Below the pieces are notes generated by a model. It searched no databases, was not told where the DNA came from, and worked only from the letters and a program-made list of their open reading frames with translations. A DNA stretch of 64,000 bases, from NCBI RefSeq assembly GCF_000002595.2, contig NC_057012.1:5008995-5072994 (forward strand), written 5' to 3'. Numbering within the stretch: the stretch's first letter is position 1; each line of letters opens with the position of its first letter. Shown piece after piece: positions 11,546 through 23,249 of the stretch. A program made the position numbers and the translations under genes. The stretch comes from Chlamydomonas reinhardtii. Its lineage: Eukaryota; Chlorophyta; Chlorophyceae; Chlamydomonadales; Chlamydomonadaceae.

Positions 11546-11993
11546 AAAGCCGCCACCTCCTTTTTGCTAACCATATCCGCTCATGCAGTGGCACAACAAG
11601 GTCTGAAGGACGGCTACACGCTGTATGCCGAGGCAGGGTTTACATGCTACCGAAGTTGCGGAAAGCGGTGTTGCCACGCTGAAACCGATTCACAGAGTTG
11701 AGTGCTTGGGCTCAGTCCAGCAATGCGCAAATGTGTATCTGTCTTAGCGCTGTCTGACGGGGGATGGGGACTGCGGCATCATTTGCGGGGCAAGCAACCA
11801 CAATTCATGGTGCACTGCATGCCTTGCTCTTGTCGGTGCCACTTACCGGTGCTCTCTTGTTACCTTCCGCGCGCAGGCCGCGTGCGCTAGACTCAGACTG
11901 TTCCGCAAGCATGCACGGCGGGCCAGTACAGTGGCGGTTGCGGATGTCACGCGATACCGTGTGCTGGCGTACGTGTGATGTGCCCCGCTGGTT
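11546..11993. other. Left flank of the LTR element with element-like pieces
   Basis: No gene seen. At 11947-11972 the 26 bases GTCACGCGATACCGTGTGCT plus GGCGTA recur at 12525-12550 inside the LTR element. At 11978-11993 TGCCCCGCTGGTTCT recurs at about 14660. These look like a shortened relic of the element's 3' noncoding region beside its left LTR. Confidence 0.5.
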
Positions 11994-12521
11994 CTAAGGT
12001 CTGCTTGTAGCCCCTTGCTCGACGGCTAGCAGAACAGGCGGGTCGTGTGGCTCAGGATGCCTCTCACGAATATTGTTTACACGTTGTAGCCTTCAGGCGG
12101 CTTCTGTGTACCGGTGGTCAGATGTTCTGGAATCGCTAAGTGATAAATCAAGTAGCTCAAACTCTGACAAGCAGGTTTGAGCTACGGCGCCCACTAAAAG
12201 GGCCGCCAGCGCGCCCATGCCGCAGCTCCGGGGCGCTACTGGTCTGACTTACGAACGTCCACGAACCCACACGATGCTCAGCAACGCCGTGTTGCTAACA
12301 GGTAATTCATCCCATCTTGTACCGTTCTAACACGGAAACGCGTGGAGATACGCCCAGATCACGCAACACGCTGACGTGGGAAGTGACACACGTCCTAACA
12401 CAAAACCCGCCACCTAGTTCCGAGTCAGGGTTTTGTCCCTCTAAGTGGCAATCATGCTAAGTAATGCGTGCAAACACCATGCGGTGACACGGCATGCACG
12501 GTCACACGCCAGGGCGTGACA
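11994..12521 (-). repeat. LTR (3' LTR of the minus-oriented element)
   Basis: 528 bp shared with 23489-24016 at a constant offset of 11,495 with no indel. If trimmed to the usual TG...CA ends, it would be 12002-12521. It contains a small inverted repeat (ACAAAACCC ... GGGTTTTGT). Confidence 0.92.
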
Positions 12522-12640
12522 GCTGTCACGCGATACCGTGTGCTGGCGTATGTATTATAAGTTTTTTTATAATATCGTGTGACAGGTGTCACGTGATTTC
12601 GGGGTTTTTTTTCTTTTTTTTCCACATATGACAGCTGTCA
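12516..12640. repeat. Three imperfect copies of a GTGACAGCTGTCAC palindrome, with a pyrimidine tract
   Basis: Palindromic TGACAGCTGTCA-type cores followed by CGYGAT occur at about 12517-12535, 12580-12597 and 12627-12645, the first overlapping the LTR edge. A run of T with one C (about 12604-12621) lies between the second and third; on the element's strand it is purine-rich and could be a polypurine tract, although about 80 bp from the LTR. Confidence 0.55.
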
Positions 12641-15213
12641 TGTGATGGCGAGGTGCTGCTTTGACGGATTGTGAAAGTGGGGAGGGGGGAGGGGTGTGTG
12701 TGTGTGTTGCAATGCGAGTGAATGTGGCGAGGGATAGTGCCGGGAAAGCTGCCTAACGTCAGGGTTAGGGTTGTTGCGGCTGTCGGGTTTAGGGCAGTGT
12801 CAGTGCGGAACGGGTGCCTCCCGGGCTCCGGACGGTAGAAGGCTGAGTCATTGCTAGTCTTATTCTGCGGTGCTTTACGGGTGTGAAGTACGTTGGAACG
12901 CAGTTTGTAGATGCCGTTATGACGTGGCTAAGGATTTGCGTATCCGGATGAGGCGATTCCCCCTTGGGGCGCCGTTGTTTGTGTGGTCACTAGCTCGAGA
13001 CGACTTGTTCTGTCTCGAGCTCTCTGGTACGGCTTGCTGGTTAGCGATTTCACAGACAGAACCCCGCTGCGCCTATACACGGCCGGTGGTAATACGCGTT
13101 TAACCAACAAGAGGTCTTACCAGAATCGATATCTCGCCAACCTAAATTAGTCTGTGCGCTCAGCAAGGGGCAGTGAGCCACGCAGCACCGTTATCACGCG
13201 TTATGGCGTGACACTTCATGCGGCGGTGGGCGTGAGCGGAGGTTGCGTGTGCATGGGAGCCTTACACCGTATCCAGCCCGGCGCACCAGGCGTTCCCCCG
13301 GCGTGTCTTCATGCGGCGGTGGGCGTGAGCGGAGGTGCGTGTGCATGTGAGCCCTACACCATATCCAGCCCGGCGCACCAGGCCTCCCCCGGCCTTCCTT
13401 CATGCGGCGGTGGGCATGAGCGGAGGTGCGTGTGCATGTGAGGCTTTCCCCGTTATTGAGAAAGCTGTAAAGACGAACCATGCGAAGCCGAGAAAGCCGG
13501 TATCTTCAGGTGGTTTCCTAAGCACAAGCCGCGGAGGCGCAGGCGGAGGCGAGACCCGTGCCCGGACCGGCGCTGAAGACTGACGTACCGGCCTGCTGTA
13601 GATTAACTTAAGGTCTGACCGGAGCATGCACAGCAAATCAAGACCCAGCATGGAGCGCTTTCCTTGTTGCATGGGGCTGCATGGGGCTCATATATTTCGA
13701 GTTCAGTTCTTCACTCTTCAAGCAACCTGTCTTTGTCACATGTAGCTACATACCTATCGTTCAGCACTATCAGCACCATGTAGAGACTTCGTGGTCCTCT
13801 GGCAGTCGGCCATGGACTTGCTTTCAAAGTTGGCGCTCAAGTCTACAGGGCGAGTCTTCAAGTCCTGCTAAGCCCTGGCATCAATCTTTGGAAGGTATTT
13901 TATGAGCTGCTGGTGCTGGGGCTGGGCTGCGCTGTCGCAGGGGGTGTCGGACCCTCGTTGACCGGGTCTACAACTAAGCCAGGTCTTGACGCTGCTGTTA
14001 CAGGATGTAAATCAAGCATCAGAGACCAAGTCTGGAATCAACAGTGCCAGGTGAGGCAGGTCAGGACACATAGCGACAGCCATTTTGGGTTTGACAAGCG
14101 ACAACAAATTCAGGGGGTCAAGCGAGCTAGCATCCATGCGCAGTATGGACGAAGTTGTAAGAGCATAAGCAGAAATTCAGAGTGTGAAGCTCCCCCCTCC
14201 CCCTCCCCTTGTCTCCTCAGGTCCGGCACTGGAATTCGACTCGGGGCGCGGCGCGCGTAAATGCGTGGCCCTTCTAACCCTCACCAGGCAAGTTTGATCG
14301 GAAGTTGCTACACAACTCATAATAGGATGAATGATAGGATTTGAATGACGTACATGGGAAGTGAGTTCTAGGGGACCGAATGCGGTCTAGGCCCTGCCCT
14401 GCACGACACCGTGCCACCATGCACTAACCAACTTACCCCAAACACCATGCAGGCCGAGCTCAAGTACGGAGGCGGCTAGCGGCAAGCGGCAGACTTCAGG
14501 TGGCGGCAGCGGAATTGGCAGGCGGCGCTGTGCGCGCATGGTGTTATGGTGTGATCGGCGGGTGGCTGGGTGTAGTGCTGGCAGGGGATCCGTATCGGTT
14601 GCCTTCACACTTGCCTCGAGACCCTGAGTATGCCTGGTCTGTACGTTTAGTGTTGTGTAGTGCCCCGCTGGTTCTCCCCCCCCCAGCCACGTGCGTGTTC
14701 AGCCGTGGTCTGGCATGCTCAGTGGGGCAGACAGTGAATGGAAAGCAAGCGCGCACATGCGCAGTGAACAAACAGCACACATAAAAGACAGACAATCTTG
14801 TGGACAGACGACACGCATAAAGGACAGACAATCCGCGGCCAGCGACGCGCGCTAACCTCCTTCTGTGTGCGGCCTCGGTCCACACCATGCACCAGGCTTA
14901 GCCTGTGCCTAGAAACATCAGACAAATGCGCAATGTTTATGCAGCTATTGAGCGGCGAAGCGCAGCACCGTGTATGCCAGCGGTACTGCCCGTGGCAGGC
15001 GCTGCATCAGGGGGCTGCGCTCACGACAGGTGAACATCACGTTGTTCCCGACATCCTGTGATCATCTGAGGTCCAACCACAGCAGACGAGCGCTAAGCAT
15101 CGCGAACGCACAGGTAACAGCGCAATGCCGAAAGGCACGCTAGCCTCAGGGTGTGTCGGCGTTGATGTTCCCTCCCTCAACTCCTCTTGGGTGCCAGCGG
15201 CACGACTTCATGA
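12522..15213. other. Long 3' noncoding region of the LTR element
   Basis: About 2.7 kb lie between the polyprotein stop and the left LTR. Apart from the palindromes and a 91-93-bp tandem repeat, I see no family-like open frame. Two similar stretches with ATAAARGACAGACAATC lie at about 14781-14797 and 14816-14833. TGCCCCGCTGGTTCT at about 14660 also occurs just left of the LTR. Confidence 0.6.
13214..13445 (+). repeat. 91-93-bp tandem repeat, about 2.5 copies
   Basis: Copies start CTTCATGCGGCGGTGGGC at 13214, 13307 and 13398. They share GAGCGGAGG...TGCGTGTGCATG and, in the first two, ATCCAGCCCGGCGCACCAGG. The third copy is cut short. It lies in the 3' noncoding part of the LTR element. Confidence 0.85.
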
Positions 15214-18200
15214 CTAGAACACGGGCTCGCCCACGTTCATGGCGGATACGAAGCCCCATCGCTTCACCTTCTTGGTGAGCAAAACAAACCAGATGCAGGT
15301 GGCACAAGTAGCAGTCAGCAACTCGCCGTTGGCGTGTTTGGTGCGCAGCCACCTGAGACGGGCCTTGCTGGCGCATCCGACGTAGTCGCGGGGTACCCGC
15401 GCGATCACGGCATCAGTGGCGTGATCACGCGCGACCTCCATTGAAGACTCAACGGCAGAGGGTCCGGCCTCCAGCCAAATGATGTTCATGCCGATGCCGT
15501 CCTGACGCGCGCGCTGAAGAGTATCAGTAGAGACGGCGGCTTTGCCGCCAGTGGCGCGACTGCGACGCAAGGTGCAGCCGTGCGCGCGGAGCCAGGAGGC
15601 TGTGGCGTCAGGCACATTGAGTGGAGCGTAGATAGACGAGATACTGGAGAAGTTGACTAGCTCCGCAAGCGCCTCCAACTCTGACGGTGTAGAAACAGGG
15701 ATGACCATGCCCATGGGCACATGCTCGTCAGCCGGCGCCTTTGGCGCGGCCTGAGCGTGGGTAACGGCGGCAGCAGCCTGCTGCTTGCTGACCAGACGGG
15801 GGCGCAGCTGAGTGTGCGTGACGCTCTCAGAGGAGCCGTCGGGATATTCGATCAGAAAATAGTGTACACGGCGCCGCTGGCCCGCATAACTGACGACGCC
15901 GGTGTTGGTGGCACTCCGCGCCCGCTTGCCCTTGGCCTCCCGCATGGCCAGCGCACCCTGAAGCTGCCGGAACTTAGCCGGCGGCACGGCCGCAGCCTGC
16001 CGCTCACCTTGGGCTTGACGCATGCTGTCAGGAGTGACGCCCTTCTTTGTGCAGGCCGGGCAGACCCACGTGCCTTCGGGGATGCCCTCGAGAGGAGGGG
16101 TAAGACAGAACGTGTGCCAACCGCTGCCGCAGGCGTCGCACAGCAGCATCCACTCCTCGTTGTCAGGCATTTTGCAGACTTCGCAGGCGAGGGTGACAGA
16201 GGGACGCGCCAGGCGCGGGTCGATGGCGCCGTCGGCTATGGGCAGGTGACACGGAGCCACGTGCGTGACGTGGGTGGAGATCTTGGTACCGCAGCGGCCC
16301 TCCAGGATGACCACACCAGAAGGACGCAGCTCAGTTACTCGCAGGATGTCAGGGCGTGCCTGAGCGTCGAGCGCGGTACGCTCAGACGTGTTGCGGTAGT
16401 ACACATAATCACCCACTTCGAAGCGGCGAATCTTGGGGTCGTAGCCGCCACCACGCATCTTGGCGTAGTGCAGCTTGTCGCGGTGCTGAGCCACCGCCAA
16501 GTTTCCACCAGCGATGACCATGTTCTTGCGCAGTGCTGCGGCGCGCAGCATGACGGAGCGAGCAGCCGCCTCGGGATCATCCAGATCCAACTCGCCTTCA
16601 AACCGCGGCTTTGCCGCCGGTGGAATCACTGGATCGGTGGCGAAGATGATGGTGTAGGGGCAGAGCTTGGTGGAATTCTGGACTGAGCAGTTGTAGCCCA
16701 GCGTGATTGATGGCAGGTGCTGGTCCCAGTCGTTGACTGAGCCAGCTCCCAGCGCCAGCTTGATGAGCGCCTTCTTGCAGGTTTGCACGGCGCGCTCACT
16801 CAGGCCGTTGGCCTGGGGATGGTTGGCCGAAGTCTGGCGGTGGTCGATGAGGGCGTTGAGCAGCATGGTTGCAAACTCGCCCTTCCACTCGCTGCCTTGG
16901 TCGGTACACACCTCGGCGCACGCGCCGTACACGCCTAGCACGTGGTGCTGGAATGCGAAGGCGGTATCGTGTGCATGCTTGGATGGAATTGGTAGAAAGA
17001 GCACGAATTTGCTGAAGTGCTCGACGCAGACCATAACATACTTGTTTCCATGCTTGGTTTCGTTGAAAGGGCCACACAGGTCGACGCCCCAGCGGTAGAA
17101 CAGACCGCCGATGGGAAGGGGGCGCAGCTCCTGTTGCTGACCGTTGTAGCTGGCCTTGGCACGATCGCACGCTTCGCAGTGCTTGACCGCGCTGCGCACG
17201 TCGTCGCTGATGCCGGGCCACCAGTAGGAGTGAAGCAGCAGAGCTGTGGTACGACGCACACCGAAGTGCCCAGCTTGCTCATGAGTGCGCCGCACAAGCT
17301 CACCCCGCTCCGCTGGTCTTGGGACTTGACGGAGCTTGCCGTCAAGAAGCACGATGAATAGCTGATCACCTTGCCAGCGGTAGCGTGATGCACGACTCCG
17401 GACGCGGCGCTGTTCGTTGTCGGACCTGGGGGGTTGCTCTTCTCCGCCGCCGCGCAGCGCAGCAATCAGCGCGTCATCAGCCCAGGGATCCTTGAGCGTA
17501 GCATTGGCAGGCGTGTCTTCGGGCTCCAGGGCTGCAGAGGCGAGAGCGAAGACAATGGTGTCGTCTGCCACTGTCGGCGACTGGGACATTGATGACGCCA
17601 GGCCACGGGTGCTTGTGGCGTGCAGGACCAGGGCACTTGCCCCAGCCGTGGTGGCAGGGCCCGCGTCCTCGGCAAGGACGCGCCCGATGGCTATGATGCT
17701 GGCGAGATAGGAGACGTCCGGTGCGGTTGCCAACAGCGCTTTGCGCTGGCCCTCGTCGAGGTCTGGGGCAGCCGATGCCTGACCGTCAAAGCCGAGGAGC
17801 TTCTCGCACTCGTCGGCCGTAGGCGGCGTGTGACGCCTTTGGAAGGCGTCCTTGATGGGGCAGGCGGCGGTAGGCTGGTCGGCGGCCACGGTAGCTGGGA
17901 TCGTGGCCGGCATGAGCGCCTTGACCGGCTTGCCTTCCAGGTCACAAGGGTAAAAGGGGGCACGCAGTTGCTTGACTGCGTTGGGCACGGTGCGCCCGTG
18001 CCCCAGAAACGATTGCACGTCGGCACCAGCTGGGCGGTGAGCCACGTCGGCGAGGCCACGCAGGTCAGCCGAGTCCGCGAGCGATGTCCAGGTGCGGTTG
18101 AGCTGATGGAAGCCCGAACCAAAACGTGCCGAATCTGACACCAGGGGCGCTCCCCATGCCTCGCGCATGGCCGCGTCGGCGTCGCGTTGCTCGGGTGGGG

Positions 18201-21200
18201 GCGTCTCATTGGCGTTGAAGGTGGAGCTGCTGACGAACATGACGCGTTGTTCGCCCAGCAATCTGCGCGCAGCGCGCAGAGTCTTGAGCACAGAGGCCTG
18301 GGTGACGGTGTCACCTGCTTGCCAGTGTGCGATGATGAGAACGGGGAGGCCGGAGCTTGCTAGCTCCCTCAGCTGCGTGTCTTTGACACTGCTGAGTTCT
18401 GGTGGGAGCGTTGTGAGGCTCGCACTCCATGCCGTGGCGGGGAAGAGATCAGGCCGCAGGTCGGTGATGGCGGAGAGGCGGCGATTGAGGGCCGCTCGGC
18501 CCGCCGCTGACGGGTCGGAGTAGACGTAGCGCCTGATGGGGATTCCATTGAGTAGGCAGGCATCCAGTCCACTCCCAAGGCCTCCCGTTGCTTCCCAGAG
18601 CACCAGGCCCTTGCGCAGCGCCTCATCATACCAGGCCGCTGCCGTGAGCGTGGCTGGGGCTGGCGTTGGCGGTGACGGTGGTGCGGCGGTGGCGCCGCGC
18701 TGGCGCAGCTTGAAGGCAGCTCGCCACTCCAGGGCCGCACTGCGCAGCAGCATGCGTGCCGCTTTGCCCTCGCGGTCTGCTGCATCTGGTGGCGGTGACG
18801 ATGCCTCGTATGCCCAGCCGTTCCAACCCGCCAGCGATTCGTCGGCGCTGGGGATGAAGTCAGACGCGAAGGGGGCTACGGGAACAGAGGTGTTGAGCGC
18901 CACATGCAGCACCTCGTGCTCTGAGAGGCTGGCAGACACGGCTGCCGCTGTTGGCGGCGCGCTGCTGCCGAAGCTGTCCGCAGGAGGGTCGTCCTCGTCC
19001 AGGCGCGCGCCTGAGCCGTCAACTGTAGTTGGTAGCGGATTGCGGGAGAGGCCGTCGGCGTTCTGGTGTGTTACACCAGGGCGATGCTCGACCACGAAGT
19101 TGTATTCTTGAAGTACCAGTGCAAAGCGTGCGTACTGGCCCGTTAGGCCTTCTGAGCTCATTAGGTACGTGAGCGGTTGGTGGTCGGTGACCAGCTTGAA
19201 GGGCGTGTCGGAGCCGATGAGGTGATGCCGGAACACCTTGAGAGCCCACACGGCAGCCAGCATTTCGCCCTTGTACGAACTGTAGTTCGACTCGTGCTTG
19301 TTGAGCGAGCGTGAGATGCAGGCGCACATATATTCGCGTCCGTCCCCATCAAGCTGGCCCAGCACGGCGGCGATGCCCTTGTTGCTAAAGTCGGTGTGGA
19401 CAATCAGTTGTCGAGTATAATCAATGCGCCGCAGGACGACGTTCGGTCTCATGAACATCTCTTTCAGGGCGCGGTGCGCATCCTCCTGCTCCACCCCCCA
19501 CCGCCAGGTGACGCCGTTCTTGAGCAGCGCGTTGAGCGGTGCGGCGATCTCACTCATGCGGGGTATGTAGCACCGGTAGTAGTTGATGAATCCAAGCTGT
19601 GTGCGGAGCTCGGAGACGTTCTTGGGCGGTTGCAGCGCCTGAATGGCCGCCACCTTAGCCTGGTGTGGTGAGATGCCGAAGGTGGAGAGGTTGTGGCCGA
19701 GGTATTCCACGACGTCGGCGCCGAAGATGGATTTGTCGGGGTGGGCACGCAGGCCACACGCCGCCAACGCATCAAGCACTTTTCCCACAGCCTCGATGTG
19801 CTCCTCAGCAGTTTCAGTAGCGATCAGCACGTCGTCGATGAAGGCCACAGCCAGGTGATCCAAGCCAGCGGCGCGCAATTCATAGTCCATGCGGCGCTGG
19901 AAGGTGGCGGAGGCGTTCTTGAGACCGTACGGCATGCGCGTGTAGGCAATGAGCCGGTTGCCACACCAGAAGGCGGTCTTGCCGTAATCGTCAGGATGAA
20001 TCGGGATCTGCAGGAAGCCCTGCCTCATATCCAGCTTGCTGAAGTAGCGGGCTTTGCCCACACGCTGGAAAATATCCTCAGGCCGATGCAGCCCATACTT
20101 GTCACCTTTGGTGACTTTGTTGACCGGGCGGTAATCCTGGGCCATGCGCGCGGCAGTCCAGAGGCCGGTGGCCTCGTCACGTTTGGCGGCTATGACGGGA
20201 TTGACTGCCACTTGCGTTGGGCCCGTCCACTCTATGCAGATGCCGGGCTTGAGCAGCTCATTTGTTTTCTGCTGGATGATTTCGTTCTCCTTCGGGCTGT
20301 AGCGGCGTGGCGATTGGATGACGGGCTTGTCGGTTGTTAGCTCAAGCCGAAACGGTCCTCCGCCGCCACAGTAGCCGGGTAGCTCCTCCATGCTGTACGC
20401 AAAAGCTGTTGAGCGTCGTGCGCGGACTTGGGCTTTCAGCAACGCGGCCTGGTCTGATGTCATGGCTACTGCGTTGCCCCATACCCAGCCGCCCTCCTTG
20501 TCCTTCTCATAGCGCTCTGATGCGGCTGCGGCCATCTTGCCGTCGAAGGTGAATGACTCCACGCTGGCCAGCACGTGCGAAAGGCCTGGTGGGCCAGCGC
20601 CGTACTGCTGTTGGAGGTCCAATGGGTCTTGCGCCAGGTCCCACCGCACGCGCAGGTGCGGCGGCGCGGAGCTCAGCGCGTTGGTCACGGCCTCGACCTG
20701 CTGCAGGGCCTGGAGTGCGGGCACGCCGCCTGCGGCGCCGCCCACAGCTCCGACGCGTGCCGCGAGAGAGATGAGGGCGATGGCGTACAGCAGGAAGACG
20801 GTGACGCCGTACCAGCTGCGCTTGGTGCCCACCTGCACCTCAGTGCGCGGACCGCGGTACTTCTTGCGCTTGCCCGTGCGCTTGGGAGGCTCCGCCGTGG
20901 CGCAGACGGGCTCAGTGCGGTCCAGTGAGCTGGCGATGCGGTCTCCTCCTTTGCCAAACCATCCGCCGATGACGGACAGCCCGGCTGACAGCCACCCGCG
21001 CTTGGGCTTATCAGGGGGCGGCGTGCCGTTGCCGCTGTTGGTCTCGGTTGCCATTGTGCCGCTGCCGTCACCTTGGCTGGCCTCGCCGTTGGTGGGCTCA
21101 GCCGGGGCGCTGCCGTTGTGCTGCTTGCAGCTGTCTGCGGTGCAGCAGGGCGTCGCCGTGGCGGGCTGAGCGTGGTCGGTTGAGCTCTCGCCGGACGCTG

Positions 21201-22803
21201 AGCACTCGCTGGCCGTTGAACATCCCCCCCCCAGCTTTGGTGATGGGTCGCCGCCGAAGCTGGTGACGCAGGCAGCGTAGTGCTCATGCGCCGCAAGCGC
21301 TGCGCGCACGCCGTGGGCGTTGCGCAGCGGCAGGCTCAGGACGAAGGAGGGGAATTCCAGCAGGTTGGGGTGCAGGTGCATCACGGGGCGAGGGAACACG
21401 GTGACGTAGCTGGCGACCGGCTGCATCTGCTCGTTGCCGATGAGCATGTCGAACAGGTACGTGTCGCTCACCACCAGCGTCTTGGACATGGGGATGCGCA
21501 CTTCGTACTGCGAGCCGGGCTTGATGCGGAGCACCAGCTGCTTGTGCGCAAGCTCCTGAAGCGGTGACGCGCCAGCGGACGCTGCCGTGGACAGCGTTGC
21601 CCCAGTGGGGCGCACCGGCAGGTTGTGCATGGACGCGAAGCTCTGAGTGACCAGGTTGACACTGGCGCTGTGGTCGCGCAGCACAATGGGTGGCGGAGGG
21701 CCAGCGGGAGCGCTTTGCGCTTGCCCGCGGCTGCTGCCCGCCCCTCCGGCTCCTTGCTGCGCGCCGTTCTTGTTTTCAATGGCGAAGTCGCCTGCCGAGC
21801 AGTAGAACATCTTGTGCTTCTCGGCGAAGTAGCTCTGCAGCTGCGGCTGCCTGGCTACCAGCCTGGCCCACTCGGCCGTAGGGATCTCGGTGATGGCGCG
21901 GTACGTGCTGAGGATCTGGCCGTCCGTGCCCACCGGCGGGTTGTTGGCGATGTACGGGCTGGCCGTGTCGCCGAGGACCTCCGGCGTGATGGACCGTGAG
22001 CCTCCGGCGCCGGTGCCGGTGGCGCAGACCGCCTCAGGTGGTAGTGCCTTGCCTGTCTCCTGTGCGACTCGCTGCCGCAGGCCCTCGTGCCACACCTCAT
22101 ACGTGCCCAGCAGCTCACTGAGCTCCGCGTTCAGGGTGCGGCGCAGGTCGGCGTGCTTGGCGCGGAAGGTGCTGGAGGAGCGCGCCAGGTAGTCCTCCAG
22201 CGACAGGGTGGCCGGCCGCGGCGATTCGCGGAAGGGCACTCCTGGAGTGCCGTGGATGACGACGGGCTGAAACCCCATGGGGGCGGGCTGCTGCCGAAGC
22301 GTAGCCAGCGCCGAGGTGTCGGGCCCCTGCGCCGAGGTGCCGGGCGGCGGACCTGAGGCCTCGTCGCCGGTGACCAGGGAGCAGCAGTCAGCCGGAGGGC
22401 CGCCGCTGGCGTTGCTGCCGCTTGCTGCTGCTGCGTCGTGGACGCGTGCCGCTGCGTGTTGCGCAGTGAATAAGCTGGCTTCTAATGCACCGGCACCGTG
22501 CGTCGCTAGCCCGCGTGCGCCCGCAGACGGGCTGTTGGGCGGTGCTGCTGTTAGCGGCGCTTTAGGAATGCGGCTGCCTGCGGCTCCAGTAGATGTCGCT
22601 CGTGGAACCGAAGAGCTGCGTAACTGAGGGCCCGATGCCTTAGGCTCAGTACTGGTTGTCGGCGCCCTGCTGGGAGACGGCGGCCTGCTGTGGCGGCTGC
22701 CCGCAAACTGCGCCCCCCTTCTGGTTGCCCCTGGTCCCCGCTGCTGCTGACCCGGACGTGGTTCGGGCTCTACGGGCGGAAGTAGCTTTAGAAGCTGTTG
22801 CAA
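15214..22803 (-). CDS. Ty3/gypsy polyprotein with DNA-methyltransferase-like domain and PHD finger (2,529 residues)
   Basis: The parts, in order with rough residues: a Gag-like N-terminus with no motif I recognise (1-370); a retropepsin-like protease (about 375-460, [10 protein letters not shown] and FDMLIGNEQ); a single hydrophobic segment (about 663-690, [16 protein letters not shown]); reverse transcriptase (about 827-1055, [35 protein letters not shown]); RNase H (about 1132-1255, [20 protein letters not shown]); a methyltransferase-like domain (about 1398-1705); integrase zinc finger ([11 protein letters not shown] ... CEACDRA, about 1834-1880) and core ([27 protein letters not shown]); and a PHD finger (about 2207-2252, [20 protein letters not shown]). 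The extra domain resembles cytosine-5 DNA methyltransferase-like domains of green-lineage gypsy elements ([48 protein letters not shown]). That resemblance is at fold level; I make no claim about activity. Confidence 0.9.
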   Translation of the reverse strand: MQQLLKLLPPVEPEPRPGQQQRGPGATRRGAQFAGSRHSRPPSPSRAPTTSTEPKASGPQLRSSSVPRATSTGAAGSRIPKAPLTAAPPNSPSAGARGLATHGAGALEASLFTAQHAAARVHDAAAASGSNASGGPPADCCSLVTGDEASGPPPGTSAQGPDTSALATLRQQPAPMGFQPVVIHGTPGVPFRESPRPATLSLEDYLARSSSTFRAKHADLRRTLNAELSELLGTYEVWHEGLRQRVAQETGKALPPEAVCATGTGAGGSRSITPEVLGDTASPYIANNPPVGTDGQILSTYRAITEIPTAEWARLVARQPQLQSYFAEKHKMFYCSAGDFAIENKNGAQQGAGGAGSSRGQAQSAPAGPPPPIVLRDHSASVNLVTQSFASMHNLPVRPTGATLSTAASAGASPLQELAHKQLVLRIKPGSQYEVRIPMSKTLVVSDTYLFDMLIGNEQMQPVASYVTVFPRPVMHLHPNLLEFPSFVLSLPLRNAHGVRAALAAHEHYAACVTSFGGDPSPKLGGGCSTASECSASGESSTDHAQPATATPCCTADSCKQHNGSAPAEPTNGEASQGDGSGTMATETNSGNGTPPPDKPKRGWLSAGLSVIGGWFGKGGDRIASSLDRTEPVCATAEPPKRTGKRKKYRGPRTEVQVGTKRSWYGVTVFLLYAIALISLAARVGAVGGAAGGVPALQALQQVEAVTNALSSAPPHLRVRWDLAQDPLDLQQQYGAGPPGLSHVLASVESFTFDGKMAAAASERYEKDKEGGWVWGNAVAMTSDQAALLKAQVRARRSTAFAYSMEELPGYCGGGGPFRLELTTDKPVIQSPRRYSPKENEIIQQKTNELLKPGICIEWTGPTQVAVNPVIAAKRDEATGLWTAARMAQDYRPVNKVTKGDKYGLHRPEDIFQRVGKARYFSKLDMRQGFLQIPIHPDDYGKTAFWCGNRLIAYTRMPYGLKNASATFQRRMDYELRAAGLDHLAVAFIDDVLIATETAEEHIEAVGKVLDALAACGLRAHPDKSIFGADVVEYLGHNLSTFGISPHQAKVAAIQALQPPKNVSELRTQLGFINYYRCYIPRMSEIAAPLNALLKNGVTWRWGVEQEDAHRALKEMFMRPNVVLRRIDYTRQLIVHTDFSNKGIAAVLGQLDGDGREYMCACISRSLNKHESNYSSYKGEMLAAVWALKVFRHHLIGSDTPFKLVTDHQPLTYLMSSEGLTGQYARFALVLQEYNFVVEHRPGVTHQNADGLSRNPLPTTVDGSGARLDEDDPPADSFGSSAPPTAAAVSASLSEHEVLHVALNTSVPVAPFASDFIPSADESLAGWNGWAYEASSPPPDAADREGKAARMLLRSAALEWRAAFKLRQRGATAAPPSPPTPAPATLTAAAWYDEALRKGLVLWEATGGLGSGLDACLLNGIPIRRYVYSDPSAAGRAALNRRLSAITDLRPDLFPATAWSASLTTLPPELSSVKDTQLRELASSGLPVLIIAHWQAGDTVTQASVLKTLRAARRLLGEQRVMFVSSSTFNANETPPPEQRDADAAMREAWGAPLVSDSARFGSGFHQLNRTWTSLADSADLRGLADVAHRPAGADVQSFLGHGRTVPNAVKQLRAPFYPCDLEGKPVKALMPATIPATVAADQPTAACPIKDAFQRRHTPPTADECEKLLGFDGQASAAPDLDEGQRKALLATAPDVSYLASIIAIGRVLAEDAGPATTAGASALVLHATSTRGLASSMSQSPTVADDTIVFALASAALEPEDTPANATLKDPWADDALIAALRGGGEEQPPRSDNEQRRVRSRASRYRWQGDQLFIVLLDGKLRQVPRPAERGELVRRTHEQAGHFGVRRTTALLLHSYWWPGISDDVRSAVKHCEACDRAKASYNGQQQELRPLPIGGLFYRWGVDLCGPFNETKHGNKYVMVCVEHFSKFVLFLPIPSKHAHDTAFAFQHHVLGVYGACAEVCTDQGSEWKGEFATMLLNALIDHRQTSANHPQANGLSERAVQTCKKALIKLALGAGSVNDWDQHLPSITLGYNCSVQNSTKLCPYTIIFATDPVIPPAAKPRFEGELDLDDPEAAARSVMLRAAALRKNMVIAGGNLAVAQHRDKLHYAKMRGGGYDPKIRRFEVGDYVYYRNTSERTALDAQARPDILRVTELRPSGVVILEGRCGTKISTHVTHVAPCHLPIADGAIDPRLARPSVTLACEVCKMPDNEEWMLLCDACGSGWHTFCLTPPLEGIPEGTWVCPACTKKGVTPDSMRQAQGERQAAAVPPAKFRQLQGALAMREAKGKRARSATNTGVVSYAGQRRRVHYFLIEYPDGSSESVTHTQLRPRLVSKQQAAAAVTHAQAAPKAPADEHVPMGMVIPVSTPSELEALAELVNFSSISSIYAPLNVPDATASWLRAHGCTLRRSRATGGKAAVSTDTLQRARQDGIGMNIIWLEAGPSAVESSMEVARDHATDAVIARVPRDYVGCASKARLRWLRTKHANGELLTATCATCIWFVLLTKKVKRWGFVSAMNVGEPVF

Positions 22804-23063
22804 CTCTCGATTCGCCAGGGCTTACACCGTGCGTGACGGTCAGTGCTCTTCGAGCACGCTGGGGTCTCAGAATGGAGTCGCTTGAATCAATGCAGCGCCT
22901 TAAGCACAGCGGGCTTGCCCGCGAAATGCTTCTCAGTAAATGGTCACACACCGCTGACGCTCGAAGCCTTGCCTACGTCACAGCTTGGCCCTACGTGATG
23001 CCAGTTCCGAATCACCTTGACAGCCGCTGCATGCTCTGATAGCAGTGACGCAAACCGACCTGT

Positions 23064-23238
23064 GATCACTTCGTGATCTAGTAAACACAAGCCAGTCACT
23101 TCGTGACTATCAACCACCAGCAATCAGTCACTTCGTGACCACCTCACACTCCCTCACAACCAGCAGTATGTGATCAAGCCACAACGCCAATAGCCAGTCA
23201 CTTCGTGACCAACCACCACCACTCCGTCACTTCGTGAA
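23064..23238. repeat. Five copies of the palindrome GTCACTTCGTGAC in the LTR-element leader
   Basis: Copies lie at 23064-23078 (variant GATCACTTCGTGATC), 23095-23107, 23127-23139, 23197-23209 and 23226-23238 (the last with one change at its end). Each is a 5-6-bp stem around TTC, so it could be a set of small RNA hairpins in the leader, or a cluster of binding sites for a dimeric protein. The sequence between copies is not repeated. Confidence 0.85.
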
Positions 23239-23249
23239 CGGGTGCACAG

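Noticed and set aside
12760-12800. Telomere-like GGGTTAGGG and GGGTTTAGGG
   Set aside because: Single short matches, not a tandem telomere tract, and not the TTTTAGGG unit of Chlamydomonas.
15721-22627. Many plus-strand frames of 90-320 residues opposite the gypsy polyprotein
   Set aside because: Antisense shadows of a GC-rich coding frame; none resembles a family.
23064-23238. Possible CRISPR-like array of palindromic repeats
   Set aside because: Repeats are only 13-15 bp, spacers vary widely in length, the genome is eukaryotic and the array is inside a retroelement leader.
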